From: Planctomycetota bacterium
GTDB lineage: Bacteria > Planctomycetota > UBA11346
Reading direction: 5' to 3'
DNA length: 32,806 nt
Assembly: GCA_028280785.1 (NCBI GenBank)
Contig: JANQLF010000188.1
Coordinates: forward strand, 1 to 32,806
The translations under genes and the position numbers were made by a program. This document shows positions 16,487 to 24,211 of the stretch, one piece after another; the first letter of the stretch is position 1; each line of letters starts with the position of its first letter. The notes below the pieces were generated by a model that was given only the letters and a program-made list of their open reading frames with translations, did no database searches and was not told the origin of the DNA.

Positions 16487-17236
16487 TCAGTATGGATTAT
16501 CATTTTCTGATTCAGCAAAAGAAATTTTAATCAGCTCCGAACATGATTCGAGCACATCGCGACTACGCTTCAATAAATCCGTATCCTTATCGCCGCGCTT
16601 GGCATACTCTGGCAAGGTTTCGGTCAACATTTTTTGAGTCGTGCGCAAATTGGTTTCGGCATTATAAATATATTCTTCAAATCCTGGATTTGGTTCGCGA
16701 TTCTCATCGAAGGCAGAACGATAGGCAGCCAATCCAATTGCGAAATGTTCTCCGGCTTGATAGATATCATCCTCTAAGTGCAAAGTTGGTTTTTCAGCAG
16801 GATTGGTCGCATCGAATTTATACTCTTTTACCGGCGATGGCTCAACATCATCTGGCGTATCAGTTTTCTTATTGAGAATATCGCGCTTATTTTTTGGGTT
16901 ATCTGGCGAGCGAACAGTAATTTTTTCTCCGTTGTTCTCACTAACCAAATTTAAATACCATTGCTGGCCTTTTTCAAGCAATCCATCCTCTGCCAATAAA
17001 TCATCCTTGATTTCCAATATCCGTTTTTTTGCATCCTTTGCCATTGGTCGCGCTGTGTCTTTAGCCATGCCATACCAACTTAAATCAAAGAGGCGCAAAG
17101 TGAATCCATCGGGTTTGCCATCACCATTAGCATCTTTGTCCCAATTGGCATATACACTAAATCCAACCAGCATCAATGCGGCCATTAAGATCATAAACAC
17201 AAACATACGCACTAGGCTAGCACCACTCCGTGTCAT
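16487..17236 (-). CDS. Membrane-anchored periplasmic protein with calcium-loop-like motif, function unknown
   Basis: The 249-residue protein starts with a transmembrane or uncleaved signal helix (about 9-30), followed immediately by DKDANGDGKPDG (33-44). That pattern is typical of EF-hand, dockerin or thrombospondin-type calcium loops. The rest is hydrophilic and rich in Lys, Glu and Asp, with a Pro-rich middle (DDVEPSP) and a helical C-terminal third (AIGLAAYRSAFDENREP, NLRTTQKMLTETLPEYAKR). I do not recognise a family. Its start overlaps the stop of the thioredoxin-fold gene (ATGA) and its stop lies 16 bases before the MCE start, so all three should be made together. A periplasmic accessory of the MCE protein is a fair guess, not more. 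Confidence 0.75.
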   Translation of the reverse strand: MTRSGASLVRMFVFMILMAALMLVGFSVYANWDKDANGDGKPDGFTLRLFDLSWYGMAKDTARPMAKDAKKRILEIKDDLLAEDGLLEKGQQWYLNLVSENNGEKITVRSPDNPKNKRDILNKKTDTPDDVEPSPVKEYKFDATNPAEKPTLHLEDDIYQAGEHFAIGLAAYRSAFDENREPNPGFEEYIYNAETNLRTTQKMLTETLPEYAKRGDKDTDLLKRSRDVLESCSELIKISFAESENDNPY

Positions 17237-18447
17237 GGGATGAAATCCTCCTCGTCGCCATCATCTTCAAACACAGGTGCTGCTTTTCCTTGTAATACCT
17301 CTTCAAGGCTTTGCTTTAAGCGTTTTTGAGTAGCAGCTGCATCAGCGCCATGAATATCAGTGGCGCGAATAATGCCTTTTTTATCTAAAAGAATAATTGT
17401 TGGCAAAGCTTCTAAATGTAATTGTTTTGCGCGCTCTGATTCCCAAGCCTTCGGGTTTTTACTCACAAAGATATCAAGCCCATACCGCGCTAAAAATGGA
17501 TCAATATTCTTTATGCTCTCTTCGGTGTCCAAACTAATACCAACCACATCGATCTGGTCTTTATAATCGGCCAATGCTTTAGCTAAAACGGGTGCTGAAT
17601 CCATGCTGCCCTTCGACCATGTAGCGAACACAAAGAGGATGCGAGCTTTTTTCGTGACTTGCGTGAAATCAAAGGCAACACCAACTACCTCACCGTCTTC
17701 ACCAGCCTTATCTTCAGCTAATACATCCGGCTTTAACACTAATTTTTTACCGACCATTGATTGTGATTCGTTAAACATCGATGTTGCCATAGCTTTTACA
17801 GCATCGTCCTTCTTGCGACGATCAAACCAATCTGCAATGGCAGTTTGACGCATTCCCGCTGTTTCCATAGCTGTTAAACGTAATTGCAAAACAGTGATGC
17901 GTTCCTCTATACTTGCACCTTTTAACAACGCGTAGGCTGCATCATATTGAATGAGTGATTTCTTTGCCTGATCAATGGCAACTAAACGCGCTGCCTCTGC
18001 AACATGCGAACGCGAACGTATTAATTTAGAAAAATTGCCCGCCTGTTTGAGCATTTTTGGTGCAGCTACAATAACATCTTCTTTTTCGGCGTTACGCCAC
18101 GACAAGGTCCATTGCAAGATTAAATTACTACCATAACGATCTAAATACGGCTGCTCTAATTGTGCTTCACTTAATGCTTTCATCGATGACGCTGCTAATT
18201 TCACCTGCCCAGCAGCAAGCCACGCTTCGCTCAACGCCAGTTGAACCTTAATTAAATCTTCACCAGCAAGATCGCTATGATTGCTCAACTCTTTTTGCAA
18301 TGCCTCGGCCCAAGCGGTACTGCCTAAATCAATCCACGCCTCTTTGGGCACTTCCGCCTTTGCCTTCGCAAGAATTTCATCTGCCGTAGCAGCATGAAGC
18401 ATCAGCTGTGCATTGAGGAACAAAATTAAGACAAGTACCATTCTCAT
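17233..18447 (-). CDS. Secreted TlpA-like thioredoxin-fold protein lacking the redox cysteines
   Basis: A 404-residue protein with a signal peptide (MRMVLVLILFLNAQLMLHA), a helical, TPR-like N-terminal half (about 40-230), and a C-terminal TlpA/AhpC-type thioredoxin fold (about 255-390). The fold is clear from ILFVFATWSKGS (270-281), VVGISLDTEESIK (301-313), the cis-proline segment ALPTIILLDKKGII (347-360) and the final helix. Where TlpA proteins have WCxxC, this one reads Trp277-Ser-Lys-Gly-Ser281, and the whole protein contains no cysteine. It therefore cannot act as a disulfide oxidoreductase and is probably a binding or scaffold protein in the periplasm. It overlaps both neighbours by four bases. 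The C-terminus is very acidic (EDDGDEEDF). Confidence 0.85.
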   Translation of the reverse strand: MRMVLVLILFLNAQLMLHAATADEILAKAKAEVPKEAWIDLGSTAWAEALQKELSNHSDLAGEDLIKVQLALSEAWLAAGQVKLAASSMKALSEAQLEQPYLDRYGSNLILQWTLSWRNAEKEDVIVAAPKMLKQAGNFSKLIRSRSHVAEAARLVAIDQAKKSLIQYDAAYALLKGASIEERITVLQLRLTAMETAGMRQTAIADWFDRRKKDDAVKAMATSMFNESQSMVGKKLVLKPDVLAEDKAGEDGEVVGVAFDFTQVTKKARILFVFATWSKGSMDSAPVLAKALADYKDQIDVVGISLDTEESIKNIDPFLARYGLDIFVSKNPKAWESERAKQLHLEALPTIILLDKKGIIRATDIHGADAAATQKRLKQSLEEVLQGKAAPVFEDDGDEEDFIP

Positions 18448-19247
18448 ACGGCGACTCGTTTGTCTTGAATAATATCGAGCACTGCTTGATGAACCTTTCC
18501 GTTGCTGCTCAGCGCATTATTGGAACGAATGGAGGATGCGCCATGCAAATCAGTGCTCTTACCGCCTGCCTCAGTGACGATCAAACTTGGTGCGGCAATG
18601 TCCCAAACGCTTAATGCAGGCTCGATCATGATATCCGCGCAACCAGATGCGATAAGCATGTGCGCATAAGCATCACACATCCCACGCTGCAAACCCGTAT
18701 GTTCCATCATGTACATATAGACGTCGGCGAGGCCATTCTTTGCAAACCAATCATAAGATTCAAAGCACAGTAAGCATTCATCCAAATTCGATCGGTCGCG
18801 GACATGGATTGATTCACCATTGCAGGCGGCACCTGCGCCCAAGGCCGCATCATAGACATCGCCGAGTGCGGGAATCGTTACCGCAGATGCAACAACATGA
18901 CCATTTTCCTCGCAAGCAACCAAGGTCGCCCATAGCGGGATACCGTTGATAAAGTTCTTGGTCCCATCAATCGGATCACAGATCCAACACCGACCGCTTC
19001 CACCCTCTTTAGTCCCTGTTTCCTCACCAATCCACGCATCATCGGGGCAACGACGCTCAATAAGGGCTCGCATAGCAGCTTCGGCAGCTTTATCAGCCTG
19101 GGTCACCGGGCTCTCATCAGCCTTACGCTCGACCTCGAGATCGCTGCGCTTGAAGTAGGCGAGAGCTTCTTGGCCTCCTAGTTCCGCAAGTTCACGGGCT
19201 AGACTCCTCAGATCACCAAAATCGCTGCTATTCATGGGCGCTAGCAT
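18444..19247 (-). CDS. Inositol monophosphatase-family phosphatase (possibly histidinol-phosphatase type)
   Basis: A Mg2+-dependent, Li+-sensitive-type phosphatase of the IMPase superfamily. From ATG 19247 it has 267 residues, the usual length. Metal-binding motifs are present in order: WIGEETG, CDPIDGTKNFINGIP and, near the end, WDIAAPSLIVTEAGG. The run NFINGIPLWATLVAC fits the HisN/SuhB side of the family, whose members remove phosphate from histidinol phosphate, inositol phosphates or 3'-phosphoadenosine phosphate. The substrate cannot be chosen from sequence alone. In-frame GTG 19268 and ATG 19235 are other possible starts; AAGG lies ten bases before ATG 19247. It leads the minus-strand operon and is divergent from the kinase gene, about 50 bases away. 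Confidence 0.88.
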   Translation of the reverse strand: MLAPMNSSDFGDLRSLARELAELGGQEALAYFKRSDLEVERKADESPVTQADKAAEAAMRALIERRCPDDAWIGEETGTKEGGSGRCWICDPIDGTKNFINGIPLWATLVACEENGHVVASAVTIPALGDVYDAALGAGAACNGESIHVRDRSNLDECLLCFESYDWFAKNGLADVYMYMMEHTGLQRGMCDAYAHMLIASGCADIMIEPALSVWDIAAPSLIVTEAGGKSTDLHGASSIRSNNALSSNGKVHQAVLDIIQDKRVAV

Positions 19248-19298
19248 GGGCTCAAGCCTTGTCTTCACAAGTTATTAGCACGCGCTGGACCAAGGCCA

Positions 19299-20264
19299 AT
19301 GTGGCTTCAGAATAGCCGATTCATGGCCAGCTCAAAATCATCTGCGAATAGTAGTCGACTCGGTGCAGGTACCGAAATTGGACCCTACAAAATAGAAAAG
19401 GTCCTCGGTCACGGTGGCATGGGTACGGTCTACATGGCCAATCAGCTGAGTCTGAATCGTCCGGTAGCGCTCAAAGTCTTGCGTAAAAAGCGCCTCGAAA
19501 AAGAAGGTGCCGTTGAGAAGTTTCTCAAAGAAGCGCGTATGACTGCCAAGTTAAACCATCCAAACCTAGTTGCGGTTCATGATGCCGGTCAGGATGAGCG
19601 CACTGATCTCGTTTATTACACCATGACCTTCGTCGATGGTCCTAATTTACGAAGCCTGGTTTCGCGCAAAGGTGTCCTCGACATCAAACCAGCCGTCGAA
19701 ATATTAAAAGGCGTCTGCGCTGGCCTTGGTCATGCACATCAATTAAATTTCGTTCATCGCGATCTCAAACCTGACAATGTTATTTTAATGCGCGACGGTA
19801 ATCGACCATTGATTACCGATCTCGGTCTCGCAACCGATCGCATTACCACACAACAATTAAATAGTCGCAAACGCTTCTCGTTAATTGGTACGCCAGAATA
19901 CAGCGCGCCTGAACAATTACGCAATCCGCATAAGGCAACACCAGCAAGCGATATTTTTTCAGCTGGTTGTTGTTTTTATTTTATGCTCACAGGCCGCGAA
20001 GCATTTGATGGTGAAACTTTACTTGATTTAATTATTAACGTTGCCACCGAAGATCCACCTGAATTAGATGGATTACCAGAACTTGCACAAAATATTATCT
20101 CACATTTTATGGCCAAAGACGCTTCTGATCGTCCACAAAATGGAGACGAAGCCGTCGCCTTATTAAATGAGATCACCGCTGGTAAAATTGGTATGCAAAC
20201 AGGCAGTGATGACGCTGAAAGTGGTGGACGTCGTCGTCGCACCCGCCGTCGTCGTCGACGTTAA
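19299..20264 (+). CDS. Hanks-type serine/threonine protein kinase with poly-Arg tail
   Basis: A 321-residue soluble protein kinase. Motifs: glycine loop LGHGGMGTVY (36-45), ATP-anchoring Lys59 in VALKVLRKK, helix-C Glu78, catalytic loop HRDLKPDN (153-160), DLG at 174-176 in place of DFG, and GTPEYSAPEQ (198-207). All catalytic residues are present, so it should be active. Unlike most bacterial relatives it has no membrane helix and no sensor domain; after the kinase fold it ends in GGRRRRTRRRRRR. That basic tail could bind nucleic acid, phospholipid or an acidic partner. ATG 19323 is a possible alternative start; ATG 19299 has AAGG close upstream. The next gene follows after 14 bases and is probably co-transcribed. 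Confidence 0.92.
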   Translation: MWLQNSRFMASSKSSANSSRLGAGTEIGPYKIEKVLGHGGMGTVYMANQLSLNRPVALKVLRKKRLEKEGAVEKFLKEARMTAKLNHPNLVAVHDAGQDERTDLVYYTMTFVDGPNLRSLVSRKGVLDIKPAVEILKGVCAGLGHAHQLNFVHRDLKPDNVILMRDGNRPLITDLGLATDRITTQQLNSRKRFSLIGTPEYSAPEQLRNPHKATPASDIFSAGCCFYFMLTGREAFDGETLLDLIINVATEDPPELDGLPELAQNIISHFMAKDASDRPQNGDEAVALLNEITAGKIGMQTGSDDAESGGRRRRTRRRRRR

Positions 20265-20278
20265 ATCAGGGAGGCGCC

Positions 20279-21679
20279 ATGGCCCTCAACCCACCTCTAG
20301 TACCAAATAGCGAAGTGGCGCTCATCGATGAGCGCGCCGTACAATTGGGTTGCAATATCGAACAACTCATGGAGCAGGCCGGCAGTGCCCTATGCGCTCA
20401 CATTCACAACACCAACGAAGCTGCTGCAGTTTTAGTTGCATGTGGACCAGGAAATAATGGCGGTGATGGATATGTTGCGGCTCGTTTACTCGCCAATGCT
20501 GGACATCGTGTCGCAGTTTGGCCGGTGAGCCAAGCACGTAGTTTATTATGCCAAAAACAATCTGCTGCCTTACCTGAATCCGTTGAAATTATTACTGATG
20601 CAAATGCCTTAAATGGTTTCGATATAATAATAGACGCGATACTTGGTGCTGGCGTAGAAGGCGAACCGAGACAAGGCGTCAAAGAAGCATTGGAGCAATT
20701 ACGTCAGCTGAAGATTCCCTGCGTTGCTGCTGATATGCCAACAGGACTTGAACATGGCCTCGCGTTAGACAGCTGCACCACTATCACCTTCCAGGTTAAT
20801 AAACAAAGCTTAATAAACGAAAATGTTCAAGTAATCGACATTGGTATTCCGGCGGCCGCCTATTGCGATACCTCGTCTGTATTATTCAGACACTTCCCAA
20901 AACATTCGATAAGCGGGCATAAAGGCGATAATGGATCTGTTTTTGTTTTAGCGGGTTGGCAGTTTCCTGGCGCGCGTCACTATTGCAGCCAAGCATCCTA
21001 CTTAACTGGATGTGATTTAGTGCATTGCTATGTCAACGATGACGACAGCGTCGATCATGCCTGTGTCCGTCAAACACCCAGCACTTGTGAATTAAATACA
21101 TTAATCGCCCGTTGTGATGTCGCCTTAATTGGTCCAGGCATGGGTCGAATGCATAAATCGCTTATCGAAGAATGCTTCGCTATTGCTAAAGAGTTAAACA
21201 AACCCTGCGTGCTCGATGCTGATGCTGTACATATTTTAAAATTTCAATTGCGTGGAGACGATCATCCTCCTGTACTCATCACACCACATCGTGGCGAGTT
21301 AAAAGCATTAACCAGCTCCGAGGCATACGACGAAGGCTCCATTCATGAGTTTGCTTCTGCACAAAAAATCATTTTAGCCAAAGGTGCCATCGATTTTATT
21401 AGTGACGGCATGCAGTGGCAACACAACCCCAACGGTAATCCGCGCCTAGCCGTTGGTGGCACTGGCGATGTCCTTGCTGGACTCTGCGCAGGATTAGTTG
21501 CTCGCGGTTGCAGTTTATTTGATGCTGCACGCCTGGCCGTTTACTGGGAATGCATAAGCGCAGATACATTGTGGCAGGATATGGGACCAAGTTACTTGCC
21601 TGACGACATACTGCACGAATTACCAAACACACTGCATGTCGAATTAGACAAGCTTGATGCGTGGCCACCGATTAATTAA
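20279..21679 (+). CDS. nnr: Bifunctional NAD(P)HX epimerase/dehydratase (NnrE-NnrD fusion)
   Basis: The 466-residue enzyme repairs hydrated NADH and NADPH. The N-terminal YjeF_N domain (about 1-200) interconverts the R and S forms of NAD(P)HX and shows ACGPGNNGGDGYVAARLL (54-71) and the VAADMPTGLEHG segment. The C-terminal ribokinase-like domain (about 215-460) is the dehydratase, with GDNGSVFVLAG, LIGPGMGR, VLDADAVHI, LITPHRGELKAL and the conserved VGGTGDVLAGL (about 396-406). The order of domains is that of E. coli Nnr (515 residues). A strong ribosome site GGGAGG (20268-20273) precedes ATG 20279. The kinase gene lies just upstream; the pairing may be only operon convenience. Confidence 0.94.
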   Translation: MALNPPLVPNSEVALIDERAVQLGCNIEQLMEQAGSALCAHIHNTNEAAAVLVACGPGNNGGDGYVAARLLANAGHRVAVWPVSQARSLLCQKQSAALPESVEIITDANALNGFDIIIDAILGAGVEGEPRQGVKEALEQLRQLKIPCVAADMPTGLEHGLALDSCTTITFQVNKQSLINENVQVIDIGIPAAAYCDTSSVLFRHFPKHSISGHKGDNGSVFVLAGWQFPGARHYCSQASYLTGCDLVHCYVNDDDSVDHACVRQTPSTCELNTLIARCDVALIGPGMGRMHKSLIEECFAIAKELNKPCVLDADAVHILKFQLRGDDHPPVLITPHRGELKALTSSEAYDEGSIHEFASAQKIILAKGAIDFISDGMQWQHNPNGNPRLAVGGTGDVLAGLCAGLVARGCSLFDAARLAVYWECISADTLWQDMGPSYLPDDILHELPNTLHVELDKLDAWPPIN

Positions 21680-21856
21680 CTAATTTATTAAAAGACTATT
21701 CGATCTGCGGAGGCCGGAATGGACTCCATATAGGTACCCAATTCGAATACATGCAGAGGAACAAACACCTCGGTAAGCTCACTGCTATTATTCAACCATT
21801 AAATCCTATATAAAAATAAAAAACTGCTTTAGCATAGTGATTGTTAAGGGTCTCGA

Positions 21857-22153
21857 ATGGACGCGCATTCACTTCTCGTACATATTACACAAATCATTGA
21901 GGCCCTTGGATTCTTAGGCTGGAGCTCAATCGTCATAATAAGCTGTACATTCATCATTGCTCAAAAGGTAGCTGAGGTCAAAAAAGCACAGTCTCAAAAT
22001 CCATCAAACGCTACAATTCACAAGCAAAACGCAGAAAGCTCGAGACAACCGCGAGTCGCAAAATCACCAGATACTGCAACGAACATCGCCGGATTTGTCT
22101 TCTTAGGTGTCACGATGACATTATTTTTTATATTCTTACTCACACTTAATTAA
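21857..22153 (+). CDS. Small two-helix membrane protein, first of three tandem paralogues
   Basis: A 98-residue protein with helices at about 10-36 and 74-97, joined by a polar, Lys/Ser/Asn-rich loop. The N-terminal part (IIEALGFLGW, then CTFIIAQKVAEVKKA) is clearly related to the two genes that follow, and KVAEVKKA is identical in the third. AAGGG at 21846-21850 is a well-placed ribosome site for ATG 21857. I do not recognise a family. The layout (helix, basic stretch, linker, second helix) suggests a small inner-membrane regulator or partner protein. The 177 bases upstream hold no gene. Confidence 0.75.
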   Translation: MDAHSLLVHITQIIEALGFLGWSSIVIISCTFIIAQKVAEVKKAQSQNPSNATIHKQNAESSRQPRVAKSPDTATNIAGFVFLGVTMTLFFIFLLTLN

Positions 22154-22201
22154 TACGATATCATTTCATATACTGACAAATTAATACAAGGTTCAAAATT
22201 C

Positions 22202-22372
22202 ATGGAGTACGTTATACGTCTAGTTGAAGCCATTGGCCCTGAAGGCTGGTCGGCCATCGTTATCTGCACCTGGATCATTGTGCACTATCGCCACGAGCAC
22301 TTAGTGCGTCTCGAACGCACGAACACTGAAAATGCCAATCAGGCCACAGATTGTAAAGAAAATTTACACTAG
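22202..22372 (+). CDS. Very small membrane protein (56 aa), second of three tandem paralogues
   Basis: ATG 22202 opens a 56-residue frame ending at TAG 22370-22372. It begins MEYVIRLVEAIGPEGWSAIVICTWII, which lines up with LIRLVEAMGFWGW..CTAII of the third gene and IIEALGFLGW..CTFII of the first. After this single helix it has a His/Arg-rich stretch (VHYRHEHLVRLER) and a short polar tail, and it lacks the second helix of its neighbours. AAGG ten bases upstream can serve as ribosome site. Similarity to both flanking genes is the main evidence that so short a frame is real. It could be a shortened copy or a functional mini-version. Confidence 0.65.
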   Translation: MEYVIRLVEAIGPEGWSAIVICTWIIVHYRHEHLVRLERTNTENANQATDCKENLH

Positions 22373-22425
22373 ACGAATATTTCAAGCCACTAGCATGAGA
22401 ACTGCAAGATACGGAGTAACCTGTC

Positions 22426-22836
22426 ATGGATGTCGCTGAATACAGCTTTATGGAAAACCTCATTCGCTTGGTAGAAGCCATGGGCTTCTGGGGCTGGATT
22501 GCTGTCATTGTCTGTACCGCGATCATTGCCGACAAAGTTGCCGAAGTAAAAAAAGCACGTTACAAGCACTACGAGAAAATGGCTAAAAACGAACAAGGCA
22601 TTTCAGAAGATTCCACTCAGGAAAATCAAGACGGCACTAAAGTAGAAGTAAATAAAAAAGGCGTCTATGTTAAAGATGGCGATGAAGAGGTAAAAGTAAG
22701 CTGGAAGGGTGTCGAAGTTCGCGATGGAACAACCCATGTAAAAGTACCAATGTGGTGGGCACCAATCGGCATCCTCGGAATCATCGGGTTATTCCTATTT
22801 CTTCCAGGCCTACTCTTCTACTTCATTTTCATGTAG
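22426..22836 (+). CDS. Small two-helix membrane protein with internal beta-type repeats, third of three tandem paralogues
   Basis: The 136-residue product has a first helix at about 20-37 in the shared motif LIRLVEAMGFWGW..CTAII, the basic stretch DKVAEVKKARYKHYEKMAK, a polar linker, then two 16-residue repeats (KGVYVKDGDEEVKVSW, 78-93; KGVEVRDGTTHVKVPM, 94-109), preceded by a part-repeat TKVEVNK. A second helix follows at about 112-134. Alternating hydrophobic residues in the repeats indicate short beta-hairpins, a pattern seen in adhesin-like or stress-response (LiaF/DUF4097-like) modules, though I cannot assign one. GGAG nine bases upstream supports ATG 22426. It ends four bases before a convergent gene. 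Confidence 0.78.
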   Translation: MDVAEYSFMENLIRLVEAMGFWGWIAVIVCTAIIADKVAEVKKARYKHYEKMAKNEQGISEDSTQENQDGTKVEVNKKGVYVKDGDEEVKVSWKGVEVRDGTTHVKVPMWWAPIGILGIIGLFLFLPGLLFYFIFM

Positions 22837-22840
22837 ATTA

Positions 22841-23386
22841 TTAAGCCTCAGGAATTGCAATTAATTCTTCACGCCCAACGGGATCAATTCCCTGAGCTAT
22901 TAATTTAACGCTGGCTTGTACGGCAAAACATTTATCACTGGAATGAATATTTCGATATAAGCTTAGAAGGTGCTGGGGCTCAACGACCTCCCAACCATCA
23001 ACTGTTCTTGTTGGAATTTCATCACTGACAAAAAAATCAATCGTAATCCGTATTGGTCTTTTTTCATCGGCAACAACTTTTTCGTAACGCCTGAAATCCT
23101 CGTCGCTATCCAATTTATCGTACTTCGTCCACACCTTTTCAAATCCATTATCTTTCAGCGTAGTAACCACAGCGGCAACCGAACTCGGGCGTACAAATAT
23201 ATCGATATCTTTATGGTCATGAGCATGCTTTAATTCCGCATGGCCCTTCGGTGACATAAAATGCCACGCCCAACCACCGGATAAGATAACCATATCCTTG
23301 ATTTTATGCAATTCCTCTAGGCATGCATCGATACGCTGCTGAGGCCACAGCTCTCCGTAACGATTTTTATTATGTGCAGCACCCAT
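22841..23386 (-). CDS. Nucleotidyltransferase-fold protein, function unknown
   Basis: The 181-residue protein has the core pattern of the DNA polymerase beta-like nucleotidyltransferase superfamily: a glycine pair and helix (ILSGGWAWHFM, about 34-44), the metal-binding DxD pair in HKDIDIFV (about 58-65), and a third acidic strand ITIDFFV (about 113-119). Such stand-alone small proteins resemble the AbiEii/MNT-type or lincosamide-type nucleotidyltransferases. No partner antitoxin or HEPN gene is next to it. An AGGAA ribosome site lies eight bases before ATG 23386. It follows trmH by 45 bases on the same strand and may be the end of that operon. The substrate is unknown. Confidence 0.75.
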   Translation of the reverse strand: MGAAHNKNRYGELWPQQRIDACLEELHKIKDMVILSGGWAWHFMSPKGHAELKHAHDHKDIDIFVRPSSVAAVVTTLKDNGFEKVWTKYDKLDSDEDFRRYEKVVADEKRPIRITIDFFVSDEIPTRTVDGWEVVEPQHLLSLYRNIHSSDKCFAVQASVKLIAQGIDPVGREELIAIPEA

Positions 23387-23431
23387 AATGTGTTCCTGCT
23401 AAATGCTTACTGACCACGCTATCAAAAGGCT

Positions 23432-24211
23432 CTACTCGGCCTTATATTCTTCGATGGCATTGCCTTTTTTATCTTCAGCGAGGACGGCTCGTGGATCGGG
23501 ATCCGGACAAAGTGATTGTTCTTTAATAATCTCCGCTGCTTTACCCGCATGGCGCATGACCCACTGATCATAATAATCAATTTGCTCTTGATCACTCAAA
23601 TCACCTGGTGCATCAGCGATCAACGCGGTCTCGCGCAGGCGGTAAAGAGTCGAGGCAACCGTTACTGATAGATTCAAACTTTGAGTAAACCCTCGCATCG
23701 GTACCAAAAAAGCCGCGTCAGCACCCGAACGCGCTGCATCACTAATCCCCTTCGATTCACTACCGAATACTAAGGCAATTTTTTGTTCGCTCTGAAGTTT
23801 ATTTAAATCATCCGGTGTATGACTTTTCAATTCGTTCGATCCTAAATCGGAAACATAAATTCTATAACCAGCTTCTCGTAATTCGGCATAGGCTTCTTCT
23901 ACAGAGCTATGTACATGTAAATCGATGTAACGATGTGTACCCTGACTGATACTGCGGCTTATTTTAAAGGTGTTTTTATTCGTCGTCACATGGACATGAT
24001 GAATACCATAAGCGTCGCAACTACGAATAACTGCAGTGGCATTGTGCGGATCGTGGCAATCTTCTATCACTACGCAAATATGCTTTGTGCGCCGCGCTAG
24101 AACTTGACGGTATTTTTGCGCACGTTCTGGTGTTAACAATTTATCAACGGGATGTTCAGGAACTGGACTTGGCAACAAATCCGGCACCGGTCTCGCATCA
24201 TCGTTACGCAT
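23432..24211 (-). CDS. trmH: tRNA (guanosine-2'-O)-methyltransferase TrmH (SPOUT family)
   Basis: The 259-residue protein matches TrmH, which methylates the 2'-O of G18 in the D-loop of tRNA with S-adenosylmethionine. The start of the fold is LLTPERAQKYRQVLARRTKHICVV, and the SPOUT motifs follow: DPHNATAVIRSCDAYGIHHVHV (motif 1, with the catalytic Arg), ALVFGSESKGIS (motif 2) and PMRGFTQSLNLSVTVA (motif 3), which form the knotted cofactor site. The N-terminal 20 residues (Pro-rich) and the C-terminal 50 are extra to the core. The start overlaps the end of the Rieske gene by eight bases, so the two are translationally coupled. Confidence 0.92.
   Translation of the reverse strand: MRNDDARPVPDLLPSPVPEHPVDKLLTPERAQKYRQVLARRTKHICVVIEDCHDPHNATAVIRSCDAYGIHHVHVTTNKNTFKISRSISQGTHRYIDLHVHSSVEEAYAELREAGYRIYVSDLGSNELKSHTPDDLNKLQSEQKIALVFGSESKGISDAARSGADAAFLVPMRGFTQSLNLSVTVASTLYRLRETALIADAPGDLSDQEQIDYYDQWVMRHAGKAAEIIKEQSLCPDPDPRAVLAEDKKGNAIEEYKAE

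Noticed and set aside
16803..17243. Plus-strand frame of 146 codons opposite the anchor protein gene
   Set aside because: The minus-strand gene has overlapping start/stop coupling to both neighbours, a clear membrane anchor and a calcium-loop motif; the plus frame is a shadow.
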